Assembly: GCA_049416425.1 (NCBI GenBank)
Contig: JBMSHD010000013.1
Span: forward strand, 1 to 28,392
Direction: 5' to 3'
Length of the DNA: 28,392 nucleotides
DNA from: JBMSHD01 sp049416425
GTDB taxonomy: Bacteria; Pseudomonadota; Gammaproteobacteria; Francisellales; Francisellaceae
Part shown: positions 17,207-24,996 of the stretch, in pieces
Position numbering within the stretch: position 1 is the stretch's first letter
Layout: each line of letters begins with the position of its first letter
Translations under genes and position numbers: made by a program
Notes under the pieces: model-generated
Databases searched by the model: none
What the model was told of the DNA's origin: nothing
The model's input: the letters and a program-made list of their open reading frames with translations, nothing else

Positions 17207-17900
17207 TTTTCATACCCACCTAACGGCCGGGACAACGACAGGAGTCATCGGCGCCACTGTGCTGTTTAGCATCGGCGAGATTCAGCTTGCCCACTTTCTG
17301 CCGCTGATGCTTCTTGCTACTATCGGCGGCATTCTGCCCGATGTTGACTCCGATCATTCCGACGCCATCAAGATCGTATTTGATCTGATCGCCATCGTGC
17401 TGTCGGTGATCATCACTCTTATCTTCACGCCTATGCTCGGCATCTTGCTTGGACTCGGGCTCTTGGCGTTTGTGTTTATACTCTGCCGCTATGGCATTAT
17501 TATCCCCTTTCGCCATCTAACCCATCACCGCGGCATATTCCATACCATTCCCATGGGACTTTTATTTGCTCTTAGCGTCTGCCTGGTCTCGTTTCGCTTT
17601 CTCGGCGAAGATCCAATTTTAGCATGGATCTACGCCGCCGCGCTGTTTGCCGGATTTTTCACACATCTGTTGTTCGATGAGCTCTACAGTGTCAATCTAA
17701 GCGGCGTCAGACTCAAAAAATCATTTGGCACAGCGATGAAGCTCTACAGCCGCAATAATTTAAAAGGCAGTATTTTGCTGTATGCTATTCTGGCCGCCGC
17801 CATCTACAGTGCCCCTTCGATCAGTGCTGCATGGAGCACCGCCAAGCTCAACTATAAAGATAATCTGTTTCTACCCGCCTGGAGCTGTCATTTTTCTTAG
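17199..17900 (+). CDS. YdjM-like membrane metal-dependent hydrolase
   Basis: This is an inner-membrane protein of the DUF457/YdjM family, predicted metal-dependent hydrolases with four or five membrane segments; the substrate is unknown. Metal-binding blocks are visible: NFHTHLTAG at the start, GGILPDVDSDHS near residue 45, LTHHRGIFHTIP near 105, and THLLFDELYSVNLSGVRLKKSFGTAMKLYS near 155-185. The ATG at 17199 has AGAGG just upstream and overlaps the previous gene by 8 bp. The last residues (LPAWSCHFS) run into a toxin remnant that begins about 17888 in another phase. The original C-terminal end may therefore have been replaced. Confidence 0.82.
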   Translation: MANFHTHLTAGTTTGVIGATVLFSIGEIQLAHFLPLMLLATIGGILPDVDSDHSDAIKIVFDLIAIVLSVIITLIFTPMLGILLGLGLLAFVFILCRYGIIIPFRHLTHHRGIFHTIPMGLLFALSVCLVSFRFLGEDPILAWIYAAALFAGFFTHLLFDELYSVNLSGVRLKKSFGTAMKLYSRNNLKGSILLYAILAAAIYSAPSISAAWSTAKLNYKDNLFLPAWSCHFS

Positions 17901-18037
17901 AAGCCGCAATAAATGACGCCGTGGATTACCTGATAACCTATAATTTGAAAGACTTTAAAGGTGCCAATAAATTTAAAGTGGAGGTTGTCACTCCACAACA
18001 GTTTATTAGAATACAAGAGGATAGAAACAATGGCTAA
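17888..18037 (+). pseudogene. PIN-domain toxin (VapC-like), 3' fragment
   Basis: A frame with no start encodes about the last 49 residues of a PIN-domain toxin: FFLEAAINDAVDYLITYNLKDFKG, then VEVVTPQQFI, ending in TAA. The DYLITYNLKDF and TPQQF blocks are typical of the C-terminus of PIN_3-type RNases in toxin-antitoxin pairs. The N-terminal two thirds, with most catalytic acids, is gone. The 5' end abuts and slightly overlaps the ydjM-like stop. The stop overlaps the antitoxin ATG by 8 bp, the arrangement of an intact pair. Confidence 0.7.
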
Positions 18038-18301
18038 TTTTGCATTAAGACTTCCAAATTCTACTTATGAGGATTTGAAAAAAGTGGCTGAAACTGAAGG
18101 CGTATCAATCAATTTGTCATGAGCGCCGTAGTTGAAAAAGTAGCGCTAGCCGAGATAGTGACTCGTCTGCAAAAAGGCACGGTGAAATTATCATCCCAGG
18201 AATTTCTGAACTTTCTAGATAAAAATGTGCCTCATCAAGAACCACATCCTTTAGATAGACTTGAAACTCATTCGGATGATCACAAACGACTTGAAAAATA
18301 A
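18030..18301 (+). pseudogene. RHH antitoxin with 4-bp frameshift
   Basis: This is a ribbon-helix-helix (CopG-type) antitoxin partner of the upstream PIN fragment. The first frame reads MANFALRLPNSTYEDLKKVA, then EGVSINLS and a stop at 18120. The frame from 18119 continues as MSAVVEKVALAEIVTRLQKG and later KNVPHQEPHPLDRLE. The family expects EGVSINQF(V)MSAVVEK. The sequence has TCAATCAATTTG at 18105-18116; one more TCAA unit would restore exactly GVSINQFVMSAV in a single frame. The break is thus a loss of one tetranucleotide repeat unit. The RHH fold would be cut in its second helix, so the product should be non-functional. Confidence 0.75.
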
Positions 18302-18359
18302 AATAATTAAAGATAAAACTAAAAACAAGAAAGGAAAATCAGAAACTTAAAAAATTGTA

Positions 18360-18435
<76 letters not shown>

Positions 18436-18588
18436 ATGCCTTACTGGTGTTGAATTCTATCTGTGAATCGCACATGAGTCAACAGCTTTTTGAGAAAAAA
18501 TACAAATTTTCGCATCACTCTTGCAACCATGCTGTTTTCCATACAATTTCGTTCAAACTTCATATGCTAAAGTTTCTCTTGATCAATC

Positions 18589-18618
18589 GCGACAACGGCC
18601 ATTGTTTTTTGTTAAAAT
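18589..18618 (+). promoter_or_regulatory. Candidate sigma70 promoter of galU
   Basis: A -35-like GCGACA (18589-18594) is 18 bp from a -10-like TAAAAT (18613-18618), about 34 bases before the galU start. The gene is followed by gmk 7 bp downstream, so this would serve both. Only sequence resemblance supports it. Confidence 0.35.
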
Positions 18619-18651
18619 GCATCAAGTCATTTTTTATTAGGATTACCAACG

Positions 18652-19530
18652 ATGAAAATAACCAAAGCCGTATTTCCCGTTGCCGGTCTTGGCACACGAT
18701 TTTTGCCGGCGACGAAAGCCTCTCCTAAAGAGATGCTGACCGTGGTCGACAAACCGCTGATTCAATACGCGGTTGAAGAGGCCATCGAGGCTGGCATTAA
18801 AGAACTGATATTTGTCACCAGCACTCATAAACGTGCGATTGAAGATCATTTTGACAAGAACTTTGAACTTGAGCATAATCTGGCACAAAAACAAAAAACC
18901 GAACTGCTTGAGATTGTTCAGAACATCCTGCCGGAAGATGTCAACTGTGCCTATATTCGTCAAAAGGAAGCTTTGGGATTAGGGCATGCTGTTTTGTGTG
19001 CCAGACCACTGGTTGGCGATGAACCTTTTGCCGTTTTGCTGGCAGATGATCTAATCGATAACCCCAAAGGCGTCGGTGCAATGAAACAGATGGTCGATCA
19101 ATATTACTACCAAAAGTGTGGCGTCATCGCCGTAGCCAATGTTGAGAAGAAAGACACCGCCTCATATGGCATCGTCAAAACACGTCATGATCAAAGCATT
19201 GAAGCCATCATCGAGAAACCTCACCCTGATCAGGCTCCTTCAACTCAAGCCGTCGTTGGTCGCTATATTTTAACCCCCGATATCTTCAACTATCTTGCCA
19301 CCATCCCTACCGGTGCCGGCGGTGAAATTCAACTGACAGATGCCATTGCCGAGCTGATCAAAAAACAGAGAGTCATCGCCTATCCATATAAAGGAACACG
19401 TTACGATTGTGGTGATAAACTGGGCTTTTTAATCGCCAACTTTGAGCTGGCTCGTCGTGATCCGGTGCTTGGTCAAAAATTCAGTCAGTATGTTCACTCC
19501 AGTCTCAATGATACATCGACCGAGGCTTGA
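18652..19530 (+). CDS. galU: UTP-glucose-1-phosphate uridylyltransferase
   Basis: GalU makes UDP-glucose from UTP and glucose-1-phosphate, feeding cell-surface polysaccharide and galactose pathways. The 292-residue product has the nucleotidyltransferase signature GLGTRFLPATKASPKEML at residues 12-29. It also has VDKPLIQYAVEEA, the LADDLID metal/sugar region, and YDCGDKLGFLIANFE near the C-terminus, all standard for bacterial GalU. TAGGA lies 9 bases before the ATG. gmk follows after 6 bases, so they are probably cotranscribed. Confidence 0.97.
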   Translation: MKITKAVFPVAGLGTRFLPATKASPKEMLTVVDKPLIQYAVEEAIEAGIKELIFVTSTHKRAIEDHFDKNFELEHNLAQKQKTELLEIVQNILPEDVNCAYIRQKEALGLGHAVLCARPLVGDEPFAVLLADDLIDNPKGVGAMKQMVDQYYYQKCGVIAVANVEKKDTASYGIVKTRHDQSIEAIIEKPHPDQAPSTQAVVGRYILTPDIFNYLATIPTGAGGEIQLTDAIAELIKKQRVIAYPYKGTRYDCGDKLGFLIANFELARRDPVLGQKFSQYVHSSLNDTSTEA

Positions 19531-19536
19531 TGCAAG

Positions 19537-20136
19537 ATGACTCAATCTCTCAAGAATAAAATCTACATCATCTCCGCCCCTTCTGGCGCTGGAAAAACGT
19601 CTCTGGTCAAAGCACTTTTGGAACAAGACGAAGGACTCGATGTCTGTATTTCACATACCACACGCACCATGCGTCCGGGAGAGGTTGCCGGCAAACATTA
19701 TCATTTCGTCAACAAAGATGATTTTGAGTCACTGATAGCTAAACAGGCTTTCATCGAATACGCTCGCGTATTTGATCACTACTATGGCACCTCAAAAGCA
19801 GCGATTGATAGTCTCTTTAGCAAAGGATCTGATGTGATTCTAGAGATAGATTGGCAAGGCGCCGATCAGGCAGCGGCCATCTTTGGTCAGCGAGCCGTTC
19901 GCATTTTCATTCTGCCACCTTCTCTAAAAGCCCTGCGTCATCGACTAACAAGCCGCGCCCAGGACAGTGAAGATGTGATTAAAAGACGCCTGTCAGAGGC
20001 ACTGCTTGAATCCTCGCACGCCCATAAAGCCGACCATATCATCATCAATGATTCTTTTGATCAGGCATTGGCAGATTTAAAAGCGATTATAAGAACCATG
20101 AGGCTGGAAAAAAATAAGGATTTTCGTTTGCAATAA
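19537..20136 (+). CDS. gmk: Guanylate kinase
   Basis: Gmk phosphorylates GMP to GDP with ATP in the cytosol. The 199-residue length is typical. The P-loop SAPSGAGKTSL is at residues 13-23 and the GMP-binding SHTTRTMRPGEVAGKHYHFV at about 39-58. EIDWQGA and a lid with SRAQDSEDVIKRRL follow. It is the second gene after galU and converges on tig with only 13 bases between the stops, with no room for a hairpin terminator there. The usual downstream rpoZ is absent here. Confidence 0.97.
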   Translation: MTQSLKNKIYIISAPSGAGKTSLVKALLEQDEGLDVCISHTTRTMRPGEVAGKHYHFVNKDDFESLIAKQAFIEYARVFDHYYGTSKAAIDSLFSKGSDVILEIDWQGADQAAAIFGQRAVRIFILPPSLKALRHRLTSRAQDSEDVIKRRLSEALLESSHAHKADHIIINDSFDQALADLKAIIRTMRLEKNKDFRLQ

Positions 20137-20149
20137 AGATATAAACCGC

Positions 20150-21463
20150 TTACATCATGGCATTCTGTGGCATCGTCTCGCGAATCAGCTCAAAGAAATC
20201 AACTGTCTTGTCGCTGACTTTAGCCTGCTGTAATACCCAATCGATCAGTTTGTTTTCGATAACAACGGCTTTGATATTCTCCAGCTCTTTTTTATCGGTT
20301 TTAAAATGCTTGCGCACTTCATCCGCATCTTCATAGACTTGGGTCATCTCTTCGATCATATTATCGATGCTTTCATCATCGGCTTCGATCTTCTGCGCAT
20401 CAACGATATGGCTTAAAATCAAACCCAGCTTAACATTCGTTTCGGCTTTCTGCTGGAACAGCTCATCCGGCAGATTCTCAGCATTAAACGCGGCTTTATC
20501 ACCCCCCATACGCTGAATCAAATCTTGCTTCATGCGATTGATTTCTTTTTTAAGCAGCGCCTTCGGAATATCAAATTCAACGACTTTGGCAAGTCCTGCA
20601 AACACCTGCTCTTTGGTCTTACGTTGAATCGCCGCTTTCAATTCCCGCTTCATGTTGTTCTTGATTTCGGTATGAAAGTCCTCGGCACTGTCAACACCGA
20701 ATTTTTTGGCAAACTCATCGTTTATCTCAGGTAACTCAGGCGCCTTGATCGCTTTGACAACGATATCAAACTCAGCCGGCTTACCAGCCAGCTCTTTATT
20801 GTGATAATCTTCAGGAAAGCTCACCTTAATCGTCTTCTCTTCATCCTTGACCATGCCGATAATGCCATCTTCAAAGCCTGGAATCATCTGATCTGAGCCG
20901 ATTGTGATTTCAGAAGCATCGGCAGAACCACCTTCAAAAACTTCACCGTCAACACGGCCGACAAAATCAACGGTAACCTTATCTTCTTTGCTCGCAACTC
21001 GATCGACCTCATGCCAGGTAGCAAGCTGCTGACGAAGATTGATAATCATCTTATCGGTTTCAACTTCGGTTATCTCGACGACCGGTTTTTCTACTTCAAT
21101 GGTATCGAGCCCGGTGACTTCAAATTCAGGAAACAGCTCAAGGTTGGCGTTGAATTTCACCGGCTCACCCTCCTTATTATGCGTAAGCTCAATCTCAACA
21201 CCGGCGGCATTTAAGTTCTCATCGGCAATGGCTTTGGTGTAATTTTGAGGCAAAACTTCACCCAGAACTTCAAATCTGACTTGCTCACCATAGCGTTTTT
21301 TGATGACACCAACAGGAACCTTACCGGGTCTAAAACCGTCCAATTTAGCCGTTTTAGCAATCTTATTAATACGCTTTTTAACCTCTTGATCTATTGTTTC
21401 TGCTGGCAGCTCAATGGCTAACGTGCAGTGGATACCTTCTTTCTTCTCGACAGATACTTGCAT
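20150..21463 (-). CDS. tig: Trigger factor, ribosome-associated chaperone
   Basis: Trigger factor binds the ribosome exit site and shields nascent chains. At 437 residues it has the full three-domain layout. The N-terminal ribosome-binding domain carries the signature GFRPGKVP at residues 43-50. The FKBP-type peptidyl-prolyl isomerase domain is at about 150-240 (VTVDFVGRVDGEVFEGG, IPGFEDGIIGM, FPEDYHNKELAGKPAEF). The helical C-terminal chaperone domain starts at LPEINDEFAKKFG. AAGGA lies 7 bases before the ATG. The clpP and clpX genes often found next to tig are not beside it here; gmk converges on its 3' end. Confidence 0.97.
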   Translation of the reverse strand: MQVSVEKKEGIHCTLAIELPAETIDQEVKKRINKIAKTAKLDGFRPGKVPVGVIKKRYGEQVRFEVLGEVLPQNYTKAIADENLNAAGVEIELTHNKEGEPVKFNANLELFPEFEVTGLDTIEVEKPVVEITEVETDKMIINLRQQLATWHEVDRVASKEDKVTVDFVGRVDGEVFEGGSADASEITIGSDQMIPGFEDGIIGMVKDEEKTIKVSFPEDYHNKELAGKPAEFDIVVKAIKAPELPEINDEFAKKFGVDSAEDFHTEIKNNMKRELKAAIQRKTKEQVFAGLAKVVEFDIPKALLKKEINRMKQDLIQRMGGDKAAFNAENLPDELFQQKAETNVKLGLILSHIVDAQKIEADDESIDNMIEEMTQVYEDADEVRKHFKTDKKELENIKAVVIENKLIDWVLQQAKVSDKTVDFFELIRETMPQNAMM

Positions 21464-21512
21464 TTATGATCCTTAAAAGTTTTACATTTGAAAAATTTAA
21501 ATTCAGCTGGAA

Positions 21513-21541
21513 ATTTTATATTTTGTGTGCAAAATTGTCCA
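21513..21541 (-). promoter_or_regulatory. Candidate sigma70 promoter of tig
   Basis: On the minus strand, TGGACA (-35, five of six consensus bases) is 17 bp from TAAAAT (-10, five of six), about 50 bases before the tig start. The spacing is optimal. This is the best promoter match in the window. Confidence 0.5.
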
Positions 21542-21546
21542 CCTTT

Positions 21547-21576
21547 TTAACATCAAATCCCGACAATAACTAAAAT
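21547..21576 (+). promoter_or_regulatory. Candidate sigma70 promoter of the membrane protein gene
   Basis: TTAACA (-35) is 18 bp from TAAAAT (-10), pointing away from the tig promoter and ending about 42 bases before the TTG start at 21618. The two promoters are divergent and only a few bases apart. Confidence 0.4.
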
Positions 21577-21617
21577 AGACTTTACTTTTCACGGCAAGAG
21601 AATAAGATTAACGATTA

Positions 21618-22109
21618 TTGATTGTAAAAATCGTTATCATGCTTTCAATCATCATTATTGCCCTGTTTCTGGTTATGCCTTTTATTTGGGCGACAATTCA
21701 GATTCTAACGCTAAAGAGCGCTGATAAACTGGCGGTATTTGGCGGCTATTTCATCGGCTTTAATATCTTTGGCTTCAGCCTCTTCAATGCCTTGGCCTAT
21801 CTTGTTCAAACCGACTATATGAACCGCTTTCAGGGCTGGCCAGACTCACCGGCCACCATCGAAATCGGTCTGTTTTTTCTCAGCATCGCCTTAACTGCGC
21901 TCGTTGCTCTGTTTCAATCAAACGCCTTCAAATCGGCCATCTGCCTGATTTATGCCATCTATCTGTTGTTATCATTGATCAACCTTCTGGCTTCTGGCTC
22001 AAATGCCCATCTGCCATCAAATGGTCTTATGGCGATCTATGTCACGTTGATGAGCATTGAGCTCATCATTCTTATCGTGCTTTTTCATCTTTTGAGCAGA
22101 AAAGGCTGA
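21618..22109 (+). CDS. Small integral membrane protein, unknown function
   Basis: The product of up to 163 residues has four or five hydrophobic helices and no catalytic motif. The centre reads YMNRFQGWPDSPATIEIGL, recalling the GWP-x-SP-x-x-E-x-G loop of small DUF6790-type membrane proteins; that link is tentative. The start is uncertain: TTG at 21618 or ATG at 21639, neither with a strong ribosome binding site. A divergent promoter candidate is just upstream. The last 93 bases overlap the 3' end of the glycosidase gene on the other strand. Confidence 0.6.
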   Translation: MIVKIVIMLSIIIIALFLVMPFIWATIQILTLKSADKLAVFGGYFIGFNIFGFSLFNALAYLVQTDYMNRFQGWPDSPATIEIGLFFLSIALTALVALFQSNAFKSAICLIYAIYLLLSLINLLASGSNAHLPSNGLMAIYVTLMSIELIILIVLFHLLSRKG

Positions 22110-23543
22110 CGCCATGTCGATATAATCTCTCAACGCCAAAGCCAAAGAAGCTCGAGCCCAATTAAGCGGCGTAATCGGTGATGGCAGATAATAACGCCTA
22201 TTCTCTATTATGACGCTGTTAATGCTCTCAGGCAGGCGCCTTGATCCGACTGGATTTCCATCGGCACTCAGCATATTATCTGCCGTTATCTGGGCTAAGG
22301 CTCGCTTGATATGCCAGGCCGATTCCTGTAAACGCCTTTCTTGATCACAACGCTCCGGGAAATAGCGACACAAAGCCAGTTTGCTTTGAGCGATCATGCT
22401 GTCGAAAAACCATTCCGCCTCGCTGTTTTTCACCATCTTTTCACCACGCTGAACAAACGCCGTCTCATCCGAGCTGTCATCGGTCAAACTTGCCACCTGG
22501 CTTTCTGAGACAAGCCAAAAATTAGCACATTGATAACTATCGTTTTGATAGCGAATAACCCCATGAGGTCGAATAAGCTTCTCGACACTGTTTAAAAGCC
22601 TTTCATAATCCTCATAGTCGAGTCCCTGTAAAAAACAAGGTACCATCACATGAAGAAGTGCGGCATCATCCAAGCGATAATGAAGATCATCGGCAGCATA
22701 ATCCGGTGATTCGCCTCCGACGGCAAGCTGTTTTTTGACACGTTTAAAACCCTGTTCAATCAAGACAGACATATCGCCTGTGATCTCGATATTAAGCTTT
22801 CTGCTCAAACTCTGCCATCTACCCAGGGCATTGGTTACCAAGGCCACAGAGCTGGTGTTGACCCGCTCTATCTCCTCCCAGGCGCCGGCATCTTCGTAAT
22901 TGCTAAAATCGATGGCGGCAAAGAAATCAGAGAATCGGTTTAACAGCAGGACGAGCGACGATTTTTCAATCGCGATAGATTCGTTTTCTACAGCATGTGC
23001 CAGCGCCAAAAGAAACAAACCATGGGCATCCATCTGCCGATGATTCCAAACTTGAGTCTTGCCATCAATCGTAACATCGGCATAGTCTTTACTATTTCCG
23101 TCGAAGCGAATATGCGGCACAGCCATGGCATCAACGGCAAGATTCGGATTATCGATAATGTCATCAAAACGTGCCTGCTGCGCCTCGCTTTGATAATAAG
23201 TGTAGAGCTTATCAATAAGGAGTGATGCCTGCTCGGGTGCAAAGGCAGCCAGATAGAAATAAATCCAAACAGCATCTCTGACCCAAACGGCATCATAGTT
23301 CGAGGCGTCCTCTTCAACGTCTCTCTCGGCGGCCTTGGCAAAGCCATTGTCGCCCAGTCGAATCGCAAACAGATCCGCAAATTTGTCCATTATCTCTTTA
23401 GCCATCGTCGCCGTAAGCGGTTGTTCAAGATATTCTCTCAGGCTTTTCTCAGCATAAAAAATACTCGATGGGTGCTCCGGTGTCACCGCCTCATACCAAT
23501 GATAATTCAGCTGAAAATACTGTTGAAGCCGCTTATTTTGCAT
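22017..23543 (-). CDS. GH15-like (alpha/alpha)6 glycosidase
   Basis: This 508-residue soluble protein has the look of a glucoamylase-type (GH15-like) six-hairpin glycosidase. YDAVWVRDAVWIYFYLAAF near residue 83 resembles the WPRDxAY substrate-site motif. TQVWNHRQMDAHGLFLLALA follows near 165, and DAGAWEEIERVNTSSVALVTNALGRW near 220 resembles the D-x-G-x-WEE acid-catalyst motif. There is no signal peptide, so it should act inside the cell. It overlaps the MFS gene by 11 bp, so the pair probably imports and cleaves an oligosaccharide. Its last ~30 residues are antisense to the membrane protein gene. The family is fairly likely; the substrate is unknown. Confidence 0.65.
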   Translation of the reverse strand: MQNKRLQQYFQLNYHWYEAVTPEHPSSIFYAEKSLREYLEQPLTATMAKEIMDKFADLFAIRLGDNGFAKAAERDVEEDASNYDAVWVRDAVWIYFYLAAFAPEQASLLIDKLYTYYQSEAQQARFDDIIDNPNLAVDAMAVPHIRFDGNSKDYADVTIDGKTQVWNHRQMDAHGLFLLALAHAVENESIAIEKSSLVLLLNRFSDFFAAIDFSNYEDAGAWEEIERVNTSSVALVTNALGRWQSLSRKLNIEITGDMSVLIEQGFKRVKKQLAVGGESPDYAADDLHYRLDDAALLHVMVPCFLQGLDYEDYERLLNSVEKLIRPHGVIRYQNDSYQCANFWLVSESQVASLTDDSSDETAFVQRGEKMVKNSEAEWFFDSMIAQSKLALCRYFPERCDQERRLQESAWHIKRALAQITADNMLSADGNPVGSRRLPESINSVIIENRRYYLPSPITPLNWARASLALALRDYIDMASAFSAQKMKKHDKNDELNAHQRDIDRHKTI

Positions 23544-24795
23544 ATGCCTGAGCTCCCGCTAATGCCGTCTGATTTCGCATTCTGCTGACGATGAAAATAA
23601 GCAGCGCCAAAAGCACGAGTAACACAGGTCCAAGCGTGATGGCGGTATAACGACCGAAGGTAGCGCCCAATATACCTGATAGTGAAGTGCCAATCGGAAT
23701 ACCGATAGCGCCGACGGTGACTAAAAAAGATGTCGCCCCACTTGAGACCTTATTTAACTGATCCATACCATATCCAAGAACAGAAGGATAAATGCAGGAA
23801 TCACACAATCCCAGCATCGCCATCAATAATGCCACGGCAAAAAAAGACTGCGTAAAGATATAAACTATCATCGCCAATGCAAATAAAAGACTCGAGATGA
23901 TAAGATAACGATGAATCTTAACATACGGCAATAAGAATTTACCAAATGCAGCGCGACCGATAAGCTGTGCCGCCGTATAAACAGCAACCAGCATGCCAAC
24001 ACTCTGCATACTGAAGCCCAGGTCATAATGCATATGTGGCTGGTTGAAATAATTCATGATCTGCTCGACATAAACGATACAAAATAAGGCCAAGGCCGTT
24101 AAAATCACCGGGAACGTCAGAAAATCAGAATGACGCCGCTGCCGAGTGCCTTTATTTTTATGTTCAACAGCCGCCTCACATAACTCATGAATGCCCAAAG
24201 ACAACAGCAAGAAAATAAAGACCACGAATAACAGCATCACCAAGATAAAGACAAGCTGCCAGCTGCTATAAAACAGGATATTACCAACGACAAAAGCACT
24301 GACTAAAAAACCCAGACTGAAAAACACATTTAAAATACTGAGACGACCTTCCGACTCGCCTTCAGATTTAACCGTTCCCATAATCATATAATTACAGGCC
24401 ACAAGCACATAACCCACCGCCATATTGCATAAAAAAGTCATCAGCGTATAGATATAAACATTGGGCGCCATGATCGACACCAAAGAGCCTATAATCATCA
24501 ACGATGCCGCCAGCATCAACGTGTTTTTACCTTTTATGCGATGAATAATCATGCCACCGGTTGCCATGGCTAGAATCTGACCCCAAAGCCCAAATCCATC
24601 GTAGAAGATGATGATATTGGCATCGATATTGAAATGTTCGGCGATCGGTACCGTCAACATACCATAAATGGCGCACTGAAAACCGGTAAACAAGAAAGCG
24701 ATAAAGCTCAGCACGATAGCTTTTTTACTATCGATCTCTCGCGTGAAAATACGCGGTCTTGAGCCTGGATGACGACTTTCCAATTGAGCTGACAT
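23533..24795 (-). CDS. MFS transporter, TsgA/FucP-like
   Basis: This 420-residue inner-membrane carrier has about 12 hydrophobic helices and a cytoplasmic loop after helix 6 rich in K/R/E (HKNKGTRQRRHSD). Blocks such as SFIAFLFTGFQCAIYGMLTVPIAEHF and IIFYDGFGLWGQILA resemble the TsgA/FucP branch of sugar transporters. The stop overlaps the start of the GH15-like gene, so both form one operon. AGGAG lies 9 bases before the ATG, and a perfect TATAAT is at 24814-24819 on the minus strand. A sugar or oligosaccharide is the likely cargo, by neighbour and family. Confidence 0.8.
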   Translation of the reverse strand: MSAQLESRHPGSRPRIFTREIDSKKAIVLSFIAFLFTGFQCAIYGMLTVPIAEHFNIDANIIIFYDGFGLWGQILAMATGGMIIHRIKGKNTLMLAASLMIIGSLVSIMAPNVYIYTLMTFLCNMAVGYVLVACNYMIMGTVKSEGESEGRLSILNVFFSLGFLVSAFVVGNILFYSSWQLVFILVMLLFVVFIFLLLSLGIHELCEAAVEHKNKGTRQRRHSDFLTFPVILTALALFCIVYVEQIMNYFNQPHMHYDLGFSMQSVGMLVAVYTAAQLIGRAAFGKFLLPYVKIHRYLIISSLLFALAMIVYIFTQSFFAVALLMAMLGLCDSCIYPSVLGYGMDQLNKVSSGATSFLVTVGAIGIPIGTSLSGILGATFGRYTAITLGPVLLVLLALLIFIVSRMRNQTALAGAQAYAK

Positions 24796-24813
24796 GAGAT
24801 TCTTCTCCTAAAT

Positions 24814-24819
24814 ATTATA
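24814..24819 (-). promoter_or_regulatory. Candidate -10 box of the MFS-glycosidase operon
   Basis: A perfect TATAAT on the minus strand ends about 19 bases before the MFS start; no good -35 is seen at 16-18 bp. The leader would be very short, so an activator-dependent promoter or a chance match are both possible. Confidence 0.3.
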
Positions 24820-24944
24820 TCCTAAAACATCATACTTTTACCTCAAGACTCACAACAAGGTCAAATCAAATCGATCATTTTTTGTAAAATTTTAACTTTA
24901 ATCATCTTTTTTCTTATTTTCGTTTTATTCTTACAGCCTATCTG

Positions 24945-24970
24945 GTAATCTTAGCTTCGCAAACGATTAC
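24945..24970. promoter_or_regulatory. Inverted repeat in the MFS/udp divergent region
   Basis: GTAATC (24945-24950) and GATTAC (24965-24970) form a 6-bp inverted repeat with a 14-bp spacer. The right half sits in CGCAAACGATTAC, close to the CGCAAACG core of LacI-family (PurR-type) operators. The site lies about 27 bases before udp, a usual place for a repressor or activator. No regulator gene is nearby. Confidence 0.35.
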
Positions 24971-24996
24971 AACATCTCAAATGCTGGAGAGAATAA

